This document shows, piece after piece, positions 1-9,833 of a stretch of DNA of 64,000 nucleotides. The stretch is taken from the NCBI RefSeq assembly GCF_020595095.1, contig NZ_JAJDOP010000004.1:124001-188000 (forward strand), in the 5' to 3' direction. Each line of letters starts with the position of its first letter. Within the stretch, counting starts at the first letter, position 1. The DNA comes from Microvirga rosea (GTDB lineage Bacteria; Pseudomonadota; Alphaproteobacteria; Rhizobiales; Beijerinckiaceae). The notes under the pieces are model-generated. The model was not told the DNA's origin, did no database searches, and saw only the letters and a list, made by a program, of their open reading frames with translations. The position numbers were made by a program, and so were the translations under genes.

Positions 1-70
1 TTTATGGCGATTGCTTCGTGCTTCCTCCGGGTTTAACTGGCCAGATCGTCTCTCGTTCTGGAGGTTTATC

Positions 71-484
71 ATGCCGAAGATCGACGTCGCCTTTATCTTT
101 CTCTCTGTCGTCTGCCTCATGATCGGTCTCGTTCTCGGGATCGGGATGGGAGCATCGCACAATTTTCAGCTGGCTCCCGTTCATGCCCATCTCAACCTCC
201 TCGGATGGGCGTCTCTGGCTCTGTTCGGGCTGATCTACAGGGCCTACCCTGCGCTTACGCGCTCCTGGCTCGCCAAGCTTCATCTCTGGCTTTCAGGGGT
301 CGCGGCCCTCGCATTTCCCGCAGGCATCTACGTATCCATCACGTATGAAAAGCCCATGCTCGCCATTCTGATGTCGCTCGTGGCCCTCGCCGGCGTGATC
401 ACGTTCTTCCTCAATCTCATTCGCGTCTTCTTCTTTGTCCCCGAAGCCAGCGCAACGGAATCCCCGGCACGGTCGCTCGCCTGA
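71..484 (+). CDS. Small four-helix membrane protein, haem-copper-oxidase-subunit-I-like
   Basis: Predicted 137-residue integral membrane protein with about four hydrophobic helices. The segment PVHAHLNLLGWASLALFGL, with two histidines in a helix, resembles small proteins annotated as cytochrome-c oxidase/NorB-like in Rhizobiales; whether it binds haem is unknown. I chose the ATG at 71 because GGAGG lies 7-11 bases upstream, although the frame stays open upstream to near the window edge. It is followed after 35 bp by the DUF924 gene on the same strand. Family recognition is from memory, so function is tentative. Confidence 0.6.
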   Translation: MPKIDVAFIFLSVVCLMIGLVLGIGMGASHNFQLAPVHAHLNLLGWASLALFGLIYRAYPALTRSWLAKLHLWLSGVAALAFPAGIYVSITYEKPMLAILMSLVALAGVITFFLNLIRVFFFVPEASATESPARSLA

Positions 485-519
485 TTGAATTCCAGGTCGA
501 ATCGTGGAGAAATGAGTTC

Positions 520-1068
520 ATGGATCAGCTCATTTCCCCCGACACGGTTCTGGCTTTCTGGCGCGAGGCAGGACCCGAGAAGTGGTTTGCGAAGGACGAT
601 GCCTTCGACCGGGCCTGCCGCGACCGCTTCCTCACCACTTATCAGGCCGCGGCCCGAGGAGATCTCAACGAATGGGAGCTGACGCCGGATGGAGCGCTCG
701 CCGTCGTTCTTCTCCTCGACCAGTTTCCGCGAAACATGTTTCGCGGCACCCGCGACGTGTACAAGACCGATCCGGTTGCCCTCATGGCGGCGGACCGGGC
801 GATCGAGCGAGGATACGACACGAAGGTCGCCCCTGCGTTTCGGCGCTTTTTCTACTTGCCCTTCATGCATTCCGAGTCCCTGCGCCACCAGGAACGTTCC
901 GTTTCGCTCAACGAAGCCCTCGGCGCGGAGGATTCCATCAAGTGGGCCCGGCATCACCGCGATATCATCGCGCGCTTCGGCCGTTTCCCGCATCGGAATG
1001 TGATCCTGGGAAGGGAAACGACGCCCGAAGAGGAGGCTTTTCTTCGGGAGGACAGTTTCAGAGGATAA
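520..1068 (+). CDS. DUF924 family protein
   Basis: 182 residues, the usual length for DUF924, an all-helical family with a TPR-like fold and no established activity. Recognisable family segments are VLAFWREAGPEKWF near the N-terminus, LLLDQFPRNMFRG around residue 68, and FYLPFMHSE in the middle. It is probably cytosolic. It runs in the same direction as the preceding membrane protein gene and converges on the NUDIX gene with only 11 bp between the stop codons. No regulatory site is evident. The family call is firm; the function is not known. Confidence 0.85.
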   Translation: MDQLISPDTVLAFWREAGPEKWFAKDDAFDRACRDRFLTTYQAAARGDLNEWELTPDGALAVVLLLDQFPRNMFRGTRDVYKTDPVALMAADRAIERGYDTKVAPAFRRFFYLPFMHSESLRHQERSVSLNEALGAEDSIKWARHHRDIIARFGRFPHRNVILGRETTPEEEAFLREDSFRG

Positions 1069-1079
1069 GGACATCCCGC

Positions 1080-1568
1080 TCATATCATCTGAAACTCGCC
1101 GCTCGTCCTGAACCGGACGTAAGCCTCAATGCTCCGCCGCATGTTGGGCAGTATTGTCGGGAGTGCGTCCGGACCGAACCAGTCGAGTTCCAGGCTTTCC
1201 CCATCGCTGCCGCCAAGCACGCCCTCATAGGCACGCGCGCAGAACATGAGGGAGAAGCACTGGCACACATGGCCATTGGGATAGCGAATGGTCTCGAAAT
1301 CCGGATCACACGCATACCCGAACGGCTGCAGATCCTTGACCGTCAGGCCTGTCTCCTCGTGCACCTCACGGACAATCGCGTCCGTGATGTTCTCTCCTTC
1401 TTCCGGTACGCCGCCGGGAATGCCCCAGATGCCGAAATCGGAGCGCCGCTGGAGGAGGATCCTTCCATCCTCCCGCTCGATCACGATGCGGGTACCGGGC
1501 ACCAGCAGAAGCCGGTTGCCGACCGCATCGCGCAAGCGCCCGAGATAGCTTTCCTGGAAGGACGGCAC
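1080..1568 (-). CDS. NUDIX hydrolase
   Basis: 162 residues with a clear Nudix box beginning GGVPEEGENITDAIVREV and continuing HEETGL (about residues 51-74), carrying the metal-binding REVHEE glutamates. Such enzymes hydrolyse nucleoside diphosphates linked to another moiety; the substrate here cannot be told from sequence. The start used is a GTG at 1568, the only sensible start in frame that leaves a complete N-terminal strand. The stop of ilvH lies 12 bp upstream, so it could be a third gene of the ilvB-ilvH transcript. Confidence 0.85.
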   Translation of the reverse strand: MPSFQESYLGRLRDAVGNRLLLVPGTRIVIEREDGRILLQRRSDFGIWGIPGGVPEEGENITDAIVREVHEETGLTVKDLQPFGYACDPDFETIRYPNGHVCQCFSLMFCARAYEGVLGGSDGESLELDWFGPDALPTILPNMRRSIEAYVRFRTSGEFQMI

Positions 1569-1580
1569 GAGCCTGTTCCG

Positions 1581-2123
1581 CTACATGCTCTCGGCGCCGC
1601 GCGCCATGGCGGCAACGCCGGTGCGTGACACTTCGACCAGTCCCACAGCCGTCATCAGCTTGATAAAGCGTTCGACTTCCTCGGTCGTGCCTGTGAGCTC
1701 ATAGACGAACGACGTGAGCGTCGCATCCAGCGTGCGGGCGCCGAAGGCCGATGCAAGGCGCATGGCCTCGACACGATGGTCGCCTTTGCCGACGACCTTC
1801 ACCAAGCACAGCTCACGCTCCACCGCGTCCCCTGTCATGGTCAGATCGACCACCCGATGGACCGGCACCAGCCGCGCGAGCTGGCTTTTGATCTGCTCGA
1901 TGATGCTGTCCGTTCCCGTGGTCACGATGGTGATCCGCGAGATATGGGCTTCGTGCTCCGTCTCGGTGACCGTGAGGCTCTCGATGTTATAGCCGCGCCC
2001 CGAGAACATCCCGGCGATACGGGCCAGGACGCCGGGCTCGTTGTCGACGATGATGGCGAGCGTGTGCCGATTGACGGGCTCGATGCGCGTTGCGCCGGGG
2101 TAGTGGGTGCTCATCTGACTCAT
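1581..2123 (-). CDS. ilvH: Acetolactate synthase small (regulatory) subunit
   Basis: 180 residues. The N-terminal ACT domain begins HTLAIIVDNEPGVLARIAG (about residues 20-38), followed by RGYNIESLTV, the signature of IlvH/IlvN. The subunit binds valine and confers feedback inhibition on the catalytic subunit encoded just upstream; together they condense pyruvate to acetolactate (or with 2-oxobutyrate) in branched-chain amino acid synthesis. It lies 37 bp downstream of ilvB on the same strand, so the two are presumably co-transcribed under the attenuator located 5' of ilvB. Length and domains are typical of the family. Confidence 0.96.
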   Translation of the reverse strand: MSQMSTHYPGATRIEPVNRHTLAIIVDNEPGVLARIAGMFSGRGYNIESLTVTETEHEAHISRITIVTTGTDSIIEQIKSQLARLVPVHRVVDLTMTGDAVERELCLVKVVGKGDHRVEAMRLASAFGARTLDATLTSFVYELTGTTEEVERFIKLMTAVGLVEVSRTGVAAMARGAESM

Positions 2124-2160
2124 GTTTCTGAATTTCCGGCTGACCAGAGAAAGTTATTCA

Positions 2161-3933
2161 TCACACCAGCATCTTGCCCTTCTCGTCGATCACGGAACGG
2201 ATGTCCGTTCCGGTCTCGCCGAGATAATCGTTGAGCAGCATCTCGTTATGAGCCTTGCCGGATGGAATCATCGGGAAGCAGTTTTCCGTCTTGTCCACGA
2301 TGCAATCGAAGATCACCGGACGGTTCGTGTTGATCATTTGAAGGATTGCGGCATCGAGCTCGGCGGGCTTGTCGCAGCGAATGCCCACGCCGCCATAGGC
2401 TTCCGCGAGCTTCACGAAATCAGGAAGCGATTCCGAGTAGCTATGGGAGTAGCGTCCCCCGTGCAGGAGCTCCTGCCATTGCCGGACCATGCCCATGTAT
2501 TCATTGTTGAGAATGAAGACCTTGATCGGCAGATTGTACTGCAGCGCCGTCGACATTTCCTGCAGCATCATCTGGATCGATGCTTCGCCTGCGATATCGA
2601 TGACGAGCGCGTCAGGATGCGCAAGCTGGGCGCCGACGGCTGCAGGCAGGCCGTAGCCCATGGTTCCGTGACCGCCCGAGGTCATCCAGCGATTCGGCTG
2701 CTCGAATTTGAAGTACTGCGCCGCCCACATCTGATGCTGGCCGACCTCGGTCGTCACATAGGTCTCGCGGTCTTTCGTGAGCTCATAAAGGCGCTGGATC
2801 GCGTGCTGCGGCTTGATGGTTTCCTCAGAGTTGCGATACCCGAGGCAATTGCGCGCGCGCCACCCTTCGATCTTGTTCCACCATTCCTTGAGAGCGGGCT
2901 TGTCCACCTGCGGCGCTTTCTGACGCCACAAACGAAGCATATCCTCCAGCACATGGGCGCAATCGCCGATGATCGGAATATCGACCTTGACGTTCTTGTT
3001 GATGGACGACGGATCGATGTCTACGTGGATGCGCTTCGAATAGGGCGAGAACGCATCGAGACGTCCGGTGATCCGGTCATCGAAACGGGCGCCGATGTTG
3101 ATCATCACATCGCACTCGTGCATCGCCAGATTGGACTCATAGGTCCCGTGCATGCCGACCATTCCAAGGAACTGCGTATCTGACGCCGGATACGCACCGA
3201 GGCCCATCAGGGTCGAGGTGATCGGAAAACCCGTGAGACGCACGAGCTCACGAAGCAGCGCGGAGGCATGGGTTCCCGAATTGATGACACCGCCACCCGT
3301 GTAGAAGACGGGACGCTTGGCATTGGCCATCAGGTCGATGGCCGCGCGGATCCGCTCCAGGTCTCCCTTGACGGTCGGATGATAGGTCTTGTGCTGATTG
3401 TTGGCCGGGCGCACGTAAGTTCCGGACTTGAACTGGATATCCTTCGGCAGGTCGATTACCACCGGTCCCGGCCGGCCGTTCATCGCCACATAGAAGGCCT
3501 CGTGCAGGATGCGCGGCAGATCCTCGATCGATTTCACGAGATAGTTGTGCTTCGTGCAGTGGCGGGTGATGCCGACCGTATCGCATTCCTGGAAAGCGTC
3601 GGAGCCGATCAGATGCGTCGGCACTTGCCCGGTGATGCACACAAGCGGAATGGAATCCATCATCGCATCGGCGAGGCCAGTCACCGCGTTGGTCGCCCCG
3701 GGGCCCGAGGTCACGAGAACGACACCGGGTTTACCGGAGGATCGTGCATACCCCTCCGCGGCATGGACTGCGCCCTGCTCGTGCCGGACGAGAACGTGGC
3801 GAATCTTCTCCTGATGGAAGAGTGCGTCATAGATCGGAAGGACCGCCCCTCCTGGATAGCCGAACAGGTGTTCAACCCCCTGATCCTGGAGAGCGCGGAT
3901 CACCATTTCGGCTCCCGTCATCGTCTCGCTCAT
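2161..3933 (-). CDS. ilvB: Acetolactate synthase large (catalytic) subunit
   Basis: 590-residue thiamine-diphosphate enzyme. The N-terminal TPP domain contains [18 protein letters not shown] with the catalytic glutamate (about residue 50), the middle domain is FAD/acceptor-like, and the C-terminal TPP-binding region has the motif starting [20 protein letters not shown] residues around 435-460 (read here as [15 protein letters not shown]) followed by [12 protein letters not shown]. It catalyses the first common step of valine, leucine and isoleucine synthesis. It partners with the small subunit 37 bp downstream. About 150 bp upstream lie a 16-codon leader peptide rich in Leu, Ile and Val codons and an intrinsic terminator, so attenuation is likely. 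Confidence 0.96.
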   Translation of the reverse strand: MSETMTGAEMVIRALQDQGVEHLFGYPGGAVLPIYDALFHQEKIRHVLVRHEQGAVHAAEGYARSSGKPGVVLVTSGPGATNAVTGLADAMMDSIPLVCITGQVPTHLIGSDAFQECDTVGITRHCTKHNYLVKSIEDLPRILHEAFYVAMNGRPGPVVIDLPKDIQFKSGTYVRPANNQHKTYHPTVKGDLERIRAAIDLMANAKRPVFYTGGGVINSGTHASALLRELVRLTGFPITSTLMGLGAYPASDTQFLGMVGMHGTYESNLAMHECDVMINIGARFDDRITGRLDAFSPYSKRIHVDIDPSSINKNVKVDIPIIGDCAHVLEDMLRLWRQKAPQVDKPALKEWWNKIEGWRARNCLGYRNSEETIKPQHAIQRLYELTKDRETYVTTEVGQHQMWAAQYFKFEQPNRWMTSGGHGTMGYGLPAAVGAQLAHPDALVIDIAGEASIQMMLQEMSTALQYNLPIKVFILNNEYMGMVRQWQELLHGGRYSHSYSESLPDFVKLAEAYGGVGIRCDKPAELDAAILQMINTNRPVIFDCIVDKTENCFPMIPSGKAHNEMLLNDYLGETGTDIRSVIDEKGKMLV

Positions 3934-3982
3934 GTCACTCGCTCCGTCTGATATCTTTTCCGTGTCGTTGGGAAACTGGGCA

Positions 3983-4008
3983 ATAAAAAAGGCCCCTGAG
4001 GGGGCCTG
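3983..4008 (-). terminator. Attenuator terminator upstream of ilvB
   Basis: Read on the minus strand, AGGCCCC and GGGGCCT arms enclose a short loop and are followed by a run of six T residues. It lies between the leader peptide and ilvB, about 50 bp before the ilvB start, which is the arrangement of a transcription attenuator rather than of an end-of-operon terminator. Confidence 0.85.
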
Positions 4009-4009
4009 T

Positions 4010-4056
4010 GCGCCATCGCCGGACCTGCGGGGTCAATCCCGCTCCGTCGATGGCGC
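4010..4056 (-). promoter_or_regulatory. Leader hairpin of the ilvB attenuator
   Basis: GCGCCATCG (4010-4018) and CGATGGCGC (4048-4056) form a perfect 9-bp stem, with an inner 5-bp GCGGG/CCCGC stem. The structure starts four bases after the leader's Leu/Ile/Val codons, so a ribosome stalled on those codons would cover its 5' arm. It is the candidate pause or protector hairpin preceding the terminator at 3983-4008. Confidence 0.75.
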
Positions 4057-4083
4057 TCGTACTACGAGAATAAGCTTGCGCAT
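4033..4083 (-). CDS. ilvL: ilv operon leader peptide
   Basis: A 16-codon reading frame, MRKLILVVRAPSTERD, starting with ATG at 4083. Residues 4-8 are Leu-Ile-Leu-Val-Val, exactly the end products of the pathway encoded downstream. It precedes a stable hairpin and an intrinsic terminator in front of ilvB. This is the classical layout for ribosome-mediated attenuation: when charged Leu, Ile or Val tRNA is short, stalling would disfavour the terminator. The gene symbol follows the function; the peptide itself needs no activity. Confidence 0.85.
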   Translation of the reverse strand: MRKLILVVRAPSTERD

Positions 4084-4207
4084 AAATGCAGCTTTCCTGT
4101 TCAAAAGTTGCGCTGACGCTAGCCGATGTATTTCAATCGGTCAAGCACCTCGCATTTGGCAGATTACCGTCTAGCTCTTAGGATAAGCAACCTTTCAGTA
4201 TTGTGTC

Positions 4208-5035
4208 ATGACCAACTCTGCTTCCGCAACTGATCCTTCGTCCCGTGGACCCCGCATCACGGCTCGCGCCCTCCTGCTTGGAGACCGGCTCGACGTCGCC
4301 GGGCTGGAGCGCAGCGACGTTCTTTCCACCTCTCCCCTCGCCTTCCGCGCAGGACAGGACGGTTTCGTCGCCCTGTTTCGATTCGGGGTCGCGGTCCTGG
4401 TCGGCCTCACGCCCCTGGAAGAGGACGATGTCATCCGGGGGCTCCGGCAGCGGATCGTCGGCGAATTCGCCCGCCATGAGGAGGAAACGGCCATCATCGA
4501 GATCGCCGCCGACAAGGAAGACCAGATTCCGCCCGGCGGGCCGATCTATGTCCGCCAACTCTCCACGGAGCGGCTGGCCGTGATCGCCGATGCCCTTGCC
4601 AAGAGCGCCGCACTCGCCCGCGACGAGCGGGAAGCCGCCGCCGTCTTTGACGTGATGGAACCTTTCGCGCGATTTCTGGCGGAAAAAGGAAAGCGCCCCG
4701 GGGGACGCCGGGAGATCCTGAAGCATGTGGGGAACGCCCTCCTGGTCCGGCAGCGCGTGTCGGGCCGCGTGGCCGTCGAGGAAAAGCCCGACGTGCTGTG
4801 GGACCGCCCGGACCTCGAGCGCCTTTATGCCCGTCTGGAGGACGAGTACGAACTGAGGGAGCGGGCAACCGCTCTCCATCGCAAGCTCGACGTCATCGGC
4901 GACACCACCCAGGCCCTGACCGACCTCATCGATACGGAGCGATCCCTGCGCCTCGAACTGATCATCGTGATCCTGATCGTGTTCGAGATCGTCATTACCT
5001 TCTACCAGATGGCGACGGGCACTCCGGGGCATTGA
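4208..5035 (+). CDS. RMD1/YagE (DUF155) family protein
   Basis: 275 residues with the DUF155/RMD1 pattern: an N-terminal region with [11 protein letters not shown], a middle helical part, and a C-terminal single hydrophobic helix [18 protein letters not shown] (about residues 247-264) that should anchor it in the membrane. Relatives include yeast Rmd1 and mitochondrial RMND1; the bacterial role is unknown. It is transcribed away from ilvB, with the intergenic region holding the ilv leader. Its 3' end overlaps the 3' end of miaA by 41 bp in convergent orientation. Confidence 0.85.
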   Translation: MTNSASATDPSSRGPRITARALLLGDRLDVAGLERSDVLSTSPLAFRAGQDGFVALFRFGVAVLVGLTPLEEDDVIRGLRQRIVGEFARHEEETAIIEIAADKEDQIPPGGPIYVRQLSTERLAVIADALAKSAALARDEREAAAVFDVMEPFARFLAEKGKRPGGRREILKHVGNALLVRQRVSGRVAVEEKPDVLWDRPDLERLYARLEDEYELRERATALHRKLDVIGDTTQALTDLIDTERSLRLELIIVILIVFEIVITFYQMATGTPGH

Positions 5036-5945
5036 AGGCGGCCATCGCGATGTCAAACGCACCTTCCGGCTCGATCCACTGCCAATCCGGCAGCTGATGC
5101 CGGAACCAGGTAAATTGGCGCTTCGCGTAGCGGCGCGTGTCGGCCTGTCCCTTGATGATGGCCTCGTCCCGCGAGATCTCGCCGCGCAGATAGGCCAGGA
5201 GGCCTGGAACGCCGTGGGCCCGCATCGCAGGCAGCATAGGATCGAGGTGACGCTCTCCTAGGGCCTTCACCTCGTCCAGGGCTCCGCTGTCCACCATCGT
5301 CAAAAACCGCGCGTCGATCCGCCGGCGCAGCTCTTCGCGGTCGGGCGCGAGAAAGACTTTGACGAGACGGCTGGTTCCGAGAGGGCCGGGCTGGCGGGAG
5401 CCGTGGAAGGACACGATGGGCTGTCCGGTTGCGGCGAAGATTTCGAGGGCCCGCTGGATCCTCAGACGGTCCGAGGGTCGCAGGGTACGCGCGGTCTGCG
5501 GATCCCTCTCGGTGAGGAGGCGATGGAGATCGGGCGTTTCCAGCCCTTCGCTCTCCCGCCTCACCTCGTCCCGGACCGCCTCCGGCACCGGGGGCATGTC
5601 CGAGAGACCCTCCGTGAGCGCCTTGAAGTAGAGGCCCGTACCGCCGACGAAAATCGGCAGCTTATGGCCGTGCAGCTCCTCGAGAACCGCTTTGGCGTCG
5701 GCGACATAGCGCCCTACGGAGAAGTTCACGGCGGCATCCACATGGCCGTAGAGACAGTGCGGTGCAGCCGCCTCCTCCATCGGTGTCGGACGGGCAGTGA
5801 GAACCCGCAGATCGCGATAGACCTGCATCGAATCCGCGTTGATCACGACCCCGCCCAGCCTTTCCGCGAGCCGAATGCCCAAAGCGGACTTGCCTGATGC
5901 GGTCGGCCCTGCAATGAGAATCGCGCCGATCCCACCCTCACTCAC
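4995..5945 (-). CDS. miaA: tRNA dimethylallyltransferase
   Basis: Transfers the dimethylallyl group to A37 of tRNAs that read UNN codons. The P-loop [17 protein letters not shown] sits at the N-terminus, then [12 protein letters not shown], the [10 protein letters not shown] motif and the C-terminal [13 protein letters not shown] segment, all diagnostic of MiaA. I chose the GTG at 5945 because a GGAG lies 7 bases upstream; an ATG at 5969 is in frame, but its GGAGG abuts the codon with no spacing. The gene is divergent from serB with the start regions close together or overlapping, and overlaps the RMD1 gene at its 3' end. Confidence 0.95.
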   Translation of the reverse strand: MSEGGIGAILIAGPTASGKSALGIRLAERLGGVVINADSMQVYRDLRVLTARPTPMEEAAAPHCLYGHVDAAVNFSVGRYVADAKAVLEELHGHKLPIFVGGTGLYFKALTEGLSDMPPVPEAVRDEVRRESEGLETPDLHRLLTERDPQTARTLRPSDRLRIQRALEIFAATGQPIVSFHGSRQPGPLGTSRLVKVFLAPDREELRRRIDARFLTMVDSGALDEVKALGERHLDPMLPAMRAHGVPGLLAYLRGEISRDEAIIKGQADTRRYAKRQFTWFRHQLPDWQWIEPEGAFDIAMAAFNAPECPSPSGRR

Positions 5946-5959
5946 GCCCGGTCTCCACG

Positions 5960-6865
5960 ATGCCTGCATCCTCCGATCTCGTCGCGACGCTCGTCGCCAA
6001 TCCTCAGCAGCCTGTCCTTACGGAGGCCCTCCTCGCGGCGGCTGTCAAAGCGTTGGGACAAGAAACGGAACCCGTCGTCCTGGCAAGCGGAATCGCCGCG
6101 GACCTGATCCTTCCGGCACATCCGAGCAGGACCGGCGTTGAAGCGGCTCTGCGCGATCTTCTGGGCGATGCCCCTGTGGACATCATCGTCCAGCCTTTGG
6201 AAGGACGGCGCAAACACCTTTTCCTGGCCGACATGGATTCGACGATGATCGGCCAGGAATGCATCGACGAGCTGGCCGACTACGTGGGGCTCAAGGCCGA
6301 GGTTTCCGAGATCACGGAGCGGGCCATGCGCGGCGAGATCGCCTTCGAACCCGCTCTGCGGGAGCGCGTCGCCCTCCTGAAGGGCTTACCCGTCGCGGTG
6401 GTGGACGAGATTATCGCGAGCCGGATCAGCCTGACTCCGGGCGGCAGCACCCTTGTCCAGACGATGCGGGCGAACGGTGCCTATACGTGTCTGGTCTCGG
6501 GCGGCTTCACGCTGTTCACGGGCCCCATCGCCCACAAGATCGGCTTTCACGAGCATCGCTCCAACCACCTGATCGTTGACGGCGGCAAGCTCGCCGGAAT
6601 GGTTGAGGAACCGATCCTCGGCCGGGAAGCCAAACTCGCGACCTTGATCGAACTGCGCACCCGCTTCGGATTGTCCCACCAGGACACGATGGCGGTGGGC
6701 GATGGAGCCAACGATCTTTCGATGTTGGGTGAAGCCGGTCTCGGAGTCGCATATCACGCCAAGCCCGCCGTTGCGGCAGCTGCGCATGCGAGGGTGGACC
6801 ATGGCGACTTGACCACGTTGCTTTACGCACAGGGCTATCGTGGCGAGGATTTTCTTGCAACCTAA
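5960..6865 (+). CDS. serB: Phosphoserine phosphatase
   Basis: 301-residue HAD-superfamily enzyme catalysing the last step of serine synthesis. The catalytic motif [17 protein letters not shown] (about residues 91-107) supplies the nucleophilic Asp and acid-base Asp, VSGGFTLF is motif II, and [18 protein letters not shown] is motif III/IV. The N-terminal 80 residues form the extra domain seen in longer SerB proteins. Its ATG lies 15 bp from the GTG chosen for the divergent miaA. The 92-bp AT-rich gap downstream separates it from the secreted cadherin-RTX gene. Confidence 0.95.
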   Translation: MPASSDLVATLVANPQQPVLTEALLAAAVKALGQETEPVVLASGIAADLILPAHPSRTGVEAALRDLLGDAPVDIIVQPLEGRRKHLFLADMDSTMIGQECIDELADYVGLKAEVSEITERAMRGEIAFEPALRERVALLKGLPVAVVDEIIASRISLTPGGSTLVQTMRANGAYTCLVSGGFTLFTGPIAHKIGFHEHRSNHLIVDGGKLAGMVEEPILGREAKLATLIELRTRFGLSHQDTMAVGDGANDLSMLGEAGLGVAYHAKPAVAAAAHARVDHGDLTTLLYAQGYRGEDFLAT

Positions 6866-6883
6866 AGATGATTTAAGAGATTC

Positions 6884-6902
6884 ATGCAAACAACGCTTGC
6901 AT
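6884..6902. repeat. Inverted repeat upstream of the cadherin-RTX gene
   Basis: ATGCAA and TTGCAT are separated by seven bases, in the AT-rich gap between serB and the cadherin-RTX gene. This is the size of a dimeric repressor or activator operator. No cognate regulator is visible nearby and chance occurrence is possible. Confidence 0.35.
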
Positions 6903-6957
6903 AAAGAAACATAATAACATATTAGGCATGCTATCCTACTAGTGGAGGGATAATGCA

Positions 6958-9672
6958 ATGCCTACGTCGAACAACCATGCACCTGTGATCGGCCGTCTCA
7001 CGTTCGACTGGGTAGCGGAAAATTCCATCAACGGCTTCATCGTCGGCACTGTTCAGGCCAAGGATGAGGACGGTGATGCGCTGACCTTCAAGCTCATCGA
7101 CAATGCCGATGGGCGTTTCTATATGGACGGCAACGATCTTCGCGTGCTGGACGGCAGCCGCTTCAATGATCAGGTCCAGCCGACCCATACGGTGAAGGTC
7201 CGCGTCACGGATAGTCATGGAGAATCTTCCGAGCAGGAATTCACCATCCGCGTGATGGATCGCGATGGAAATCCGCCTCCTCCGCCGGAGAACCACAATC
7301 CTGACGACCTTTTCGTTTGGGCAGAGGACGTGCCGGAAACGGCGCAAGGCGGATATTATGTCGGTCAGATCTTCGGCACCGACCCGGACGGCGATCAACT
7401 CGCCTATCGGATCGTCAACCAGGACAGTCCTTTTGCAATAATCGGATCCACGATCGTCCTCCGTCAGGACGCAGTCCTTGATTATGAAACCAAGCCCATT
7501 CACACCATTACGGTCGAATCTTCCGACGGTCGCGGTGGAATCCTGACGCGGAGTTTCGATATCAAGGTTCGGGACATACAAGAGACCCCACCGCAGAACC
7601 ATCCGCCTGTCATCGACGGCCTGAGCAATTATTGGATCTCGGAAAATGCGCCGGACGGCACGGTCATCGGACGCGTGATCGCTCATGACCCCGACGGCCA
7701 AATGCTGAAATACGAATTGCTCGACAACAGTGATGGGCGGTTTAGGCTCGAAGGCGACCATGTCGTCGTCGCCGACGGCAGTCGGATCGATTACGAAGCC
7801 AGCCCATTCTACGACATAAAGATCCGTGTCACGGATAGCCAAGGGGCGTCCGATACGGTGACCTATATGATCTCCGTGCTGGATGTGAACGAGAATCCGC
7901 CTCCCGAAAATCATGCGCCGGAGGTCGAACTGATCGGCGGTCATGTACCGGAGAACGCGGCATTTGGAACATATGTCGGAAATATCGACGTCATGGATCC
8001 TGACAACGATGCCGTTAGTGTCGAGTTGGTGAATAATGCCGACGGACGGTTCGTTCTTAACGGCAATCGCCTCCTTGTCGCGGATCCATCAAAGCTGGAT
8101 TACGAGGCGTCCGCATCGCATGATATCTGGGTGCGTGTCACGGACAGTCGCGGGGGAGAGACACTCAAGAAGTTCATCATCAAGGTCGACGATGTAGACG
8201 AAAGCGACCTCCCGCCCGGAAACCATGCACCGTCGATGGTCATGCTCAATGGCGTCGAGGTTAAGGAGAATGCCGAGACGGGCACTGTCGTTGGCTATCT
8301 CGGCGCCTTTGACCCCGACGGGGATCCTCTCACCTTCACGTTGCTTGATAACGCCGATGGCCGCTTCAAGATCGAGAACAACAGGGTGGTCGTGGCTGAC
8401 GGTACGAAGCTCGATTACGAGACTGCGCACGAGCATCCCATCCGTGTCCAAGTCAGCGATGGCCAAGGCGGGATAGTGGAAGCTGCCTTCATCATCCATG
8501 TGCGTGACATTGCCGATCAGCCGCCCCAGAACCATGCGCCTGTCATCGATGGGATCATGGGCGACGTTGTCGTAGAAAACGCACCCAACGGTCTTGTTGT
8601 TGGACGTGTGTTGGCTTTCGACCCCGATGGCGGTCACCTCAAGTACGAACTGCTCGACAGCGATGGGCGGTTCAGGATCGAAGACGATCGTATCATCGTC
8701 GCCGACGGCAGCCGGCTCGACTATGAAACGAACCCTTATCACGAAGTGAAAGTCCGTGTGACCGACAGTCAGGGACTGTCCGATACGAAGACATTCACGA
8801 TCTCCGTGAAGGATGTGAACGAGGATGGAGATCCACCTCCATCGGACAATCATGCTCCAATCGATCTTCTGTTGTCCGATAGTGGTGTGACGGAGAACAG
8901 CGACAATGGGACCGTTGTCGGCGTTCTGATTGGCAAGGACCCGGATTCCGGCGACTCTCTCAGCTATACGCTGCTCGATGATGCCGGCGGCCGGTTCGCC
9001 ATTGTCGATGACGAATTGGTAGTCAAGGACAGCTCAAGGCTCGATCACGAAGCGAATCCATACCATACCATCCGGGCGCGGGTGATGGATTCCCATGGCC
9101 AGAGCTTCGAGAAAACCTTCACCATTCAAGTCGAAGACCAGGAAGATGAGGACAATTCCGGTTCAGACGCCAATGATACGATCATTGGTGGTGCCGGAGA
9201 CGACTCCTTCCTCGGCGGCCTCGGCAACGATCTGATCACCGGAGGAAATGGAAACGATACCTTGGGTGGCGGTGCCGGCAATGACAGGCTCTTCGGAGGC
9301 CGGGGCAAGGACATCATTTCCGGTGGCCTCGGGGCCGATATCCTGACCGGCGGCGCCGGAAAGGACGTCTTCGTCTTCGATGCCAAGCTGGGCAAGGGAA
9401 ATATCGATCGGATCACGGACTTCTCCGTCAAGGACGATACGATTCACCTCGCCAAGGCGATCTTCAAAGCAGCCGGATCCAAGGGCGGGCTTTCCAAGGG
9501 CGCGTTCTGGGCCGGTTCTGAGGCTCACGACGCTAGCGATCGCGTGATCTACGATCCCCGCAACGGCAAGCTCTACTACGATGCCGATGGGAACGGAGCC
9601 AAGGAAGCTGTGCAGATCGCCCTTCTCAAGAGAGGCCTGGATCTTACCGCGAAAGACTTTCTGATCTTCTAA
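6958..9672 (+). CDS. Secreted cadherin-like repeat protein with RTX C-terminus
   Basis: 904 residues with no N-terminal signal peptide. Seven cadherin-like domains of about 100 residues each begin with NHAP-type motifs and contain the calcium ligands DPDGD and LDYE (residues about 4-735). They are followed by glycine- and aspartate-rich nonapeptides such as GGAGDDSFLGG and GGNGNDTLGG (about 740-800), and a C-terminal region ending in hydrophobic FLIF, all typical of type I secretion substrates. It is probably an extracellular calcium-binding adhesin or matrix protein. No type I exporter genes are adjacent. GGAGGG upstream supports the ATG at 6958. Confidence 0.9.
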   Translation: MPTSNNHAPVIGRLTFDWVAENSINGFIVGTVQAKDEDGDALTFKLIDNADGRFYMDGNDLRVLDGSRFNDQVQPTHTVKVRVTDSHGESSEQEFTIRVMDRDGNPPPPPENHNPDDLFVWAEDVPETAQGGYYVGQIFGTDPDGDQLAYRIVNQDSPFAIIGSTIVLRQDAVLDYETKPIHTITVESSDGRGGILTRSFDIKVRDIQETPPQNHPPVIDGLSNYWISENAPDGTVIGRVIAHDPDGQMLKYELLDNSDGRFRLEGDHVVVADGSRIDYEASPFYDIKIRVTDSQGASDTVTYMISVLDVNENPPPENHAPEVELIGGHVPENAAFGTYVGNIDVMDPDNDAVSVELVNNADGRFVLNGNRLLVADPSKLDYEASASHDIWVRVTDSRGGETLKKFIIKVDDVDESDLPPGNHAPSMVMLNGVEVKENAETGTVVGYLGAFDPDGDPLTFTLLDNADGRFKIENNRVVVADGTKLDYETAHEHPIRVQVSDGQGGIVEAAFIIHVRDIADQPPQNHAPVIDGIMGDVVVENAPNGLVVGRVLAFDPDGGHLKYELLDSDGRFRIEDDRIIVADGSRLDYETNPYHEVKVRVTDSQGLSDTKTFTISVKDVNEDGDPPPSDNHAPIDLLLSDSGVTENSDNGTVVGVLIGKDPDSGDSLSYTLLDDAGGRFAIVDDELVVKDSSRLDHEANPYHTIRARVMDSHGQSFEKTFTIQVEDQEDEDNSGSDANDTIIGGAGDDSFLGGLGNDLITGGNGNDTLGGGAGNDRLFGGRGKDIISGGLGADILTGGAGKDVFVFDAKLGKGNIDRITDFSVKDDTIHLAKAIFKAAGSKGGLSKGAFWAGSEAHDASDRVIYDPRNGKLYYDADGNGAKEAVQIALLKRGLDLTAKDFLIF

Positions 9673-9698
9673 TCGCGCCCTGCATGATCATCCAGAAA

Positions 9699-9726
9699 GA
9701 GGGCCTTATCGGCCCTCTTTTCTTTT
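9699..9726 (+). terminator. Intrinsic terminator of the cadherin-RTX gene
   Basis: GAGGGCC and GGCCCTC form a 7-bp stem around TTATC, followed by a T-rich tract (TTTTCTTTT). It starts 27 bp after the stop codon. Confidence 0.9.
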
Positions 9727-9785
9727 GTGCTGCCATGGACCGCTCGCAGGTGAAGCAAGAGCCATTGCGTATCGTCGGTGCATAC

Positions 9786-9810
9786 GAAAAGGGCGGCCCG
9801 AAGGCCGCCC
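9786..9810 (-). terminator. Intrinsic terminator of degP
   Basis: On the minus strand GGGCGGCC and GGCCGCCC form a GC-rich 8-bp stem with a TTCG-type tetraloop followed by TTTTC. It lies 24 bp past the degP stop and ends the degP-hfl-fol transcript. Confidence 0.88.
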
Positions 9811-9833
9811 TCGATGTTGGAAAGTGGATCCGC

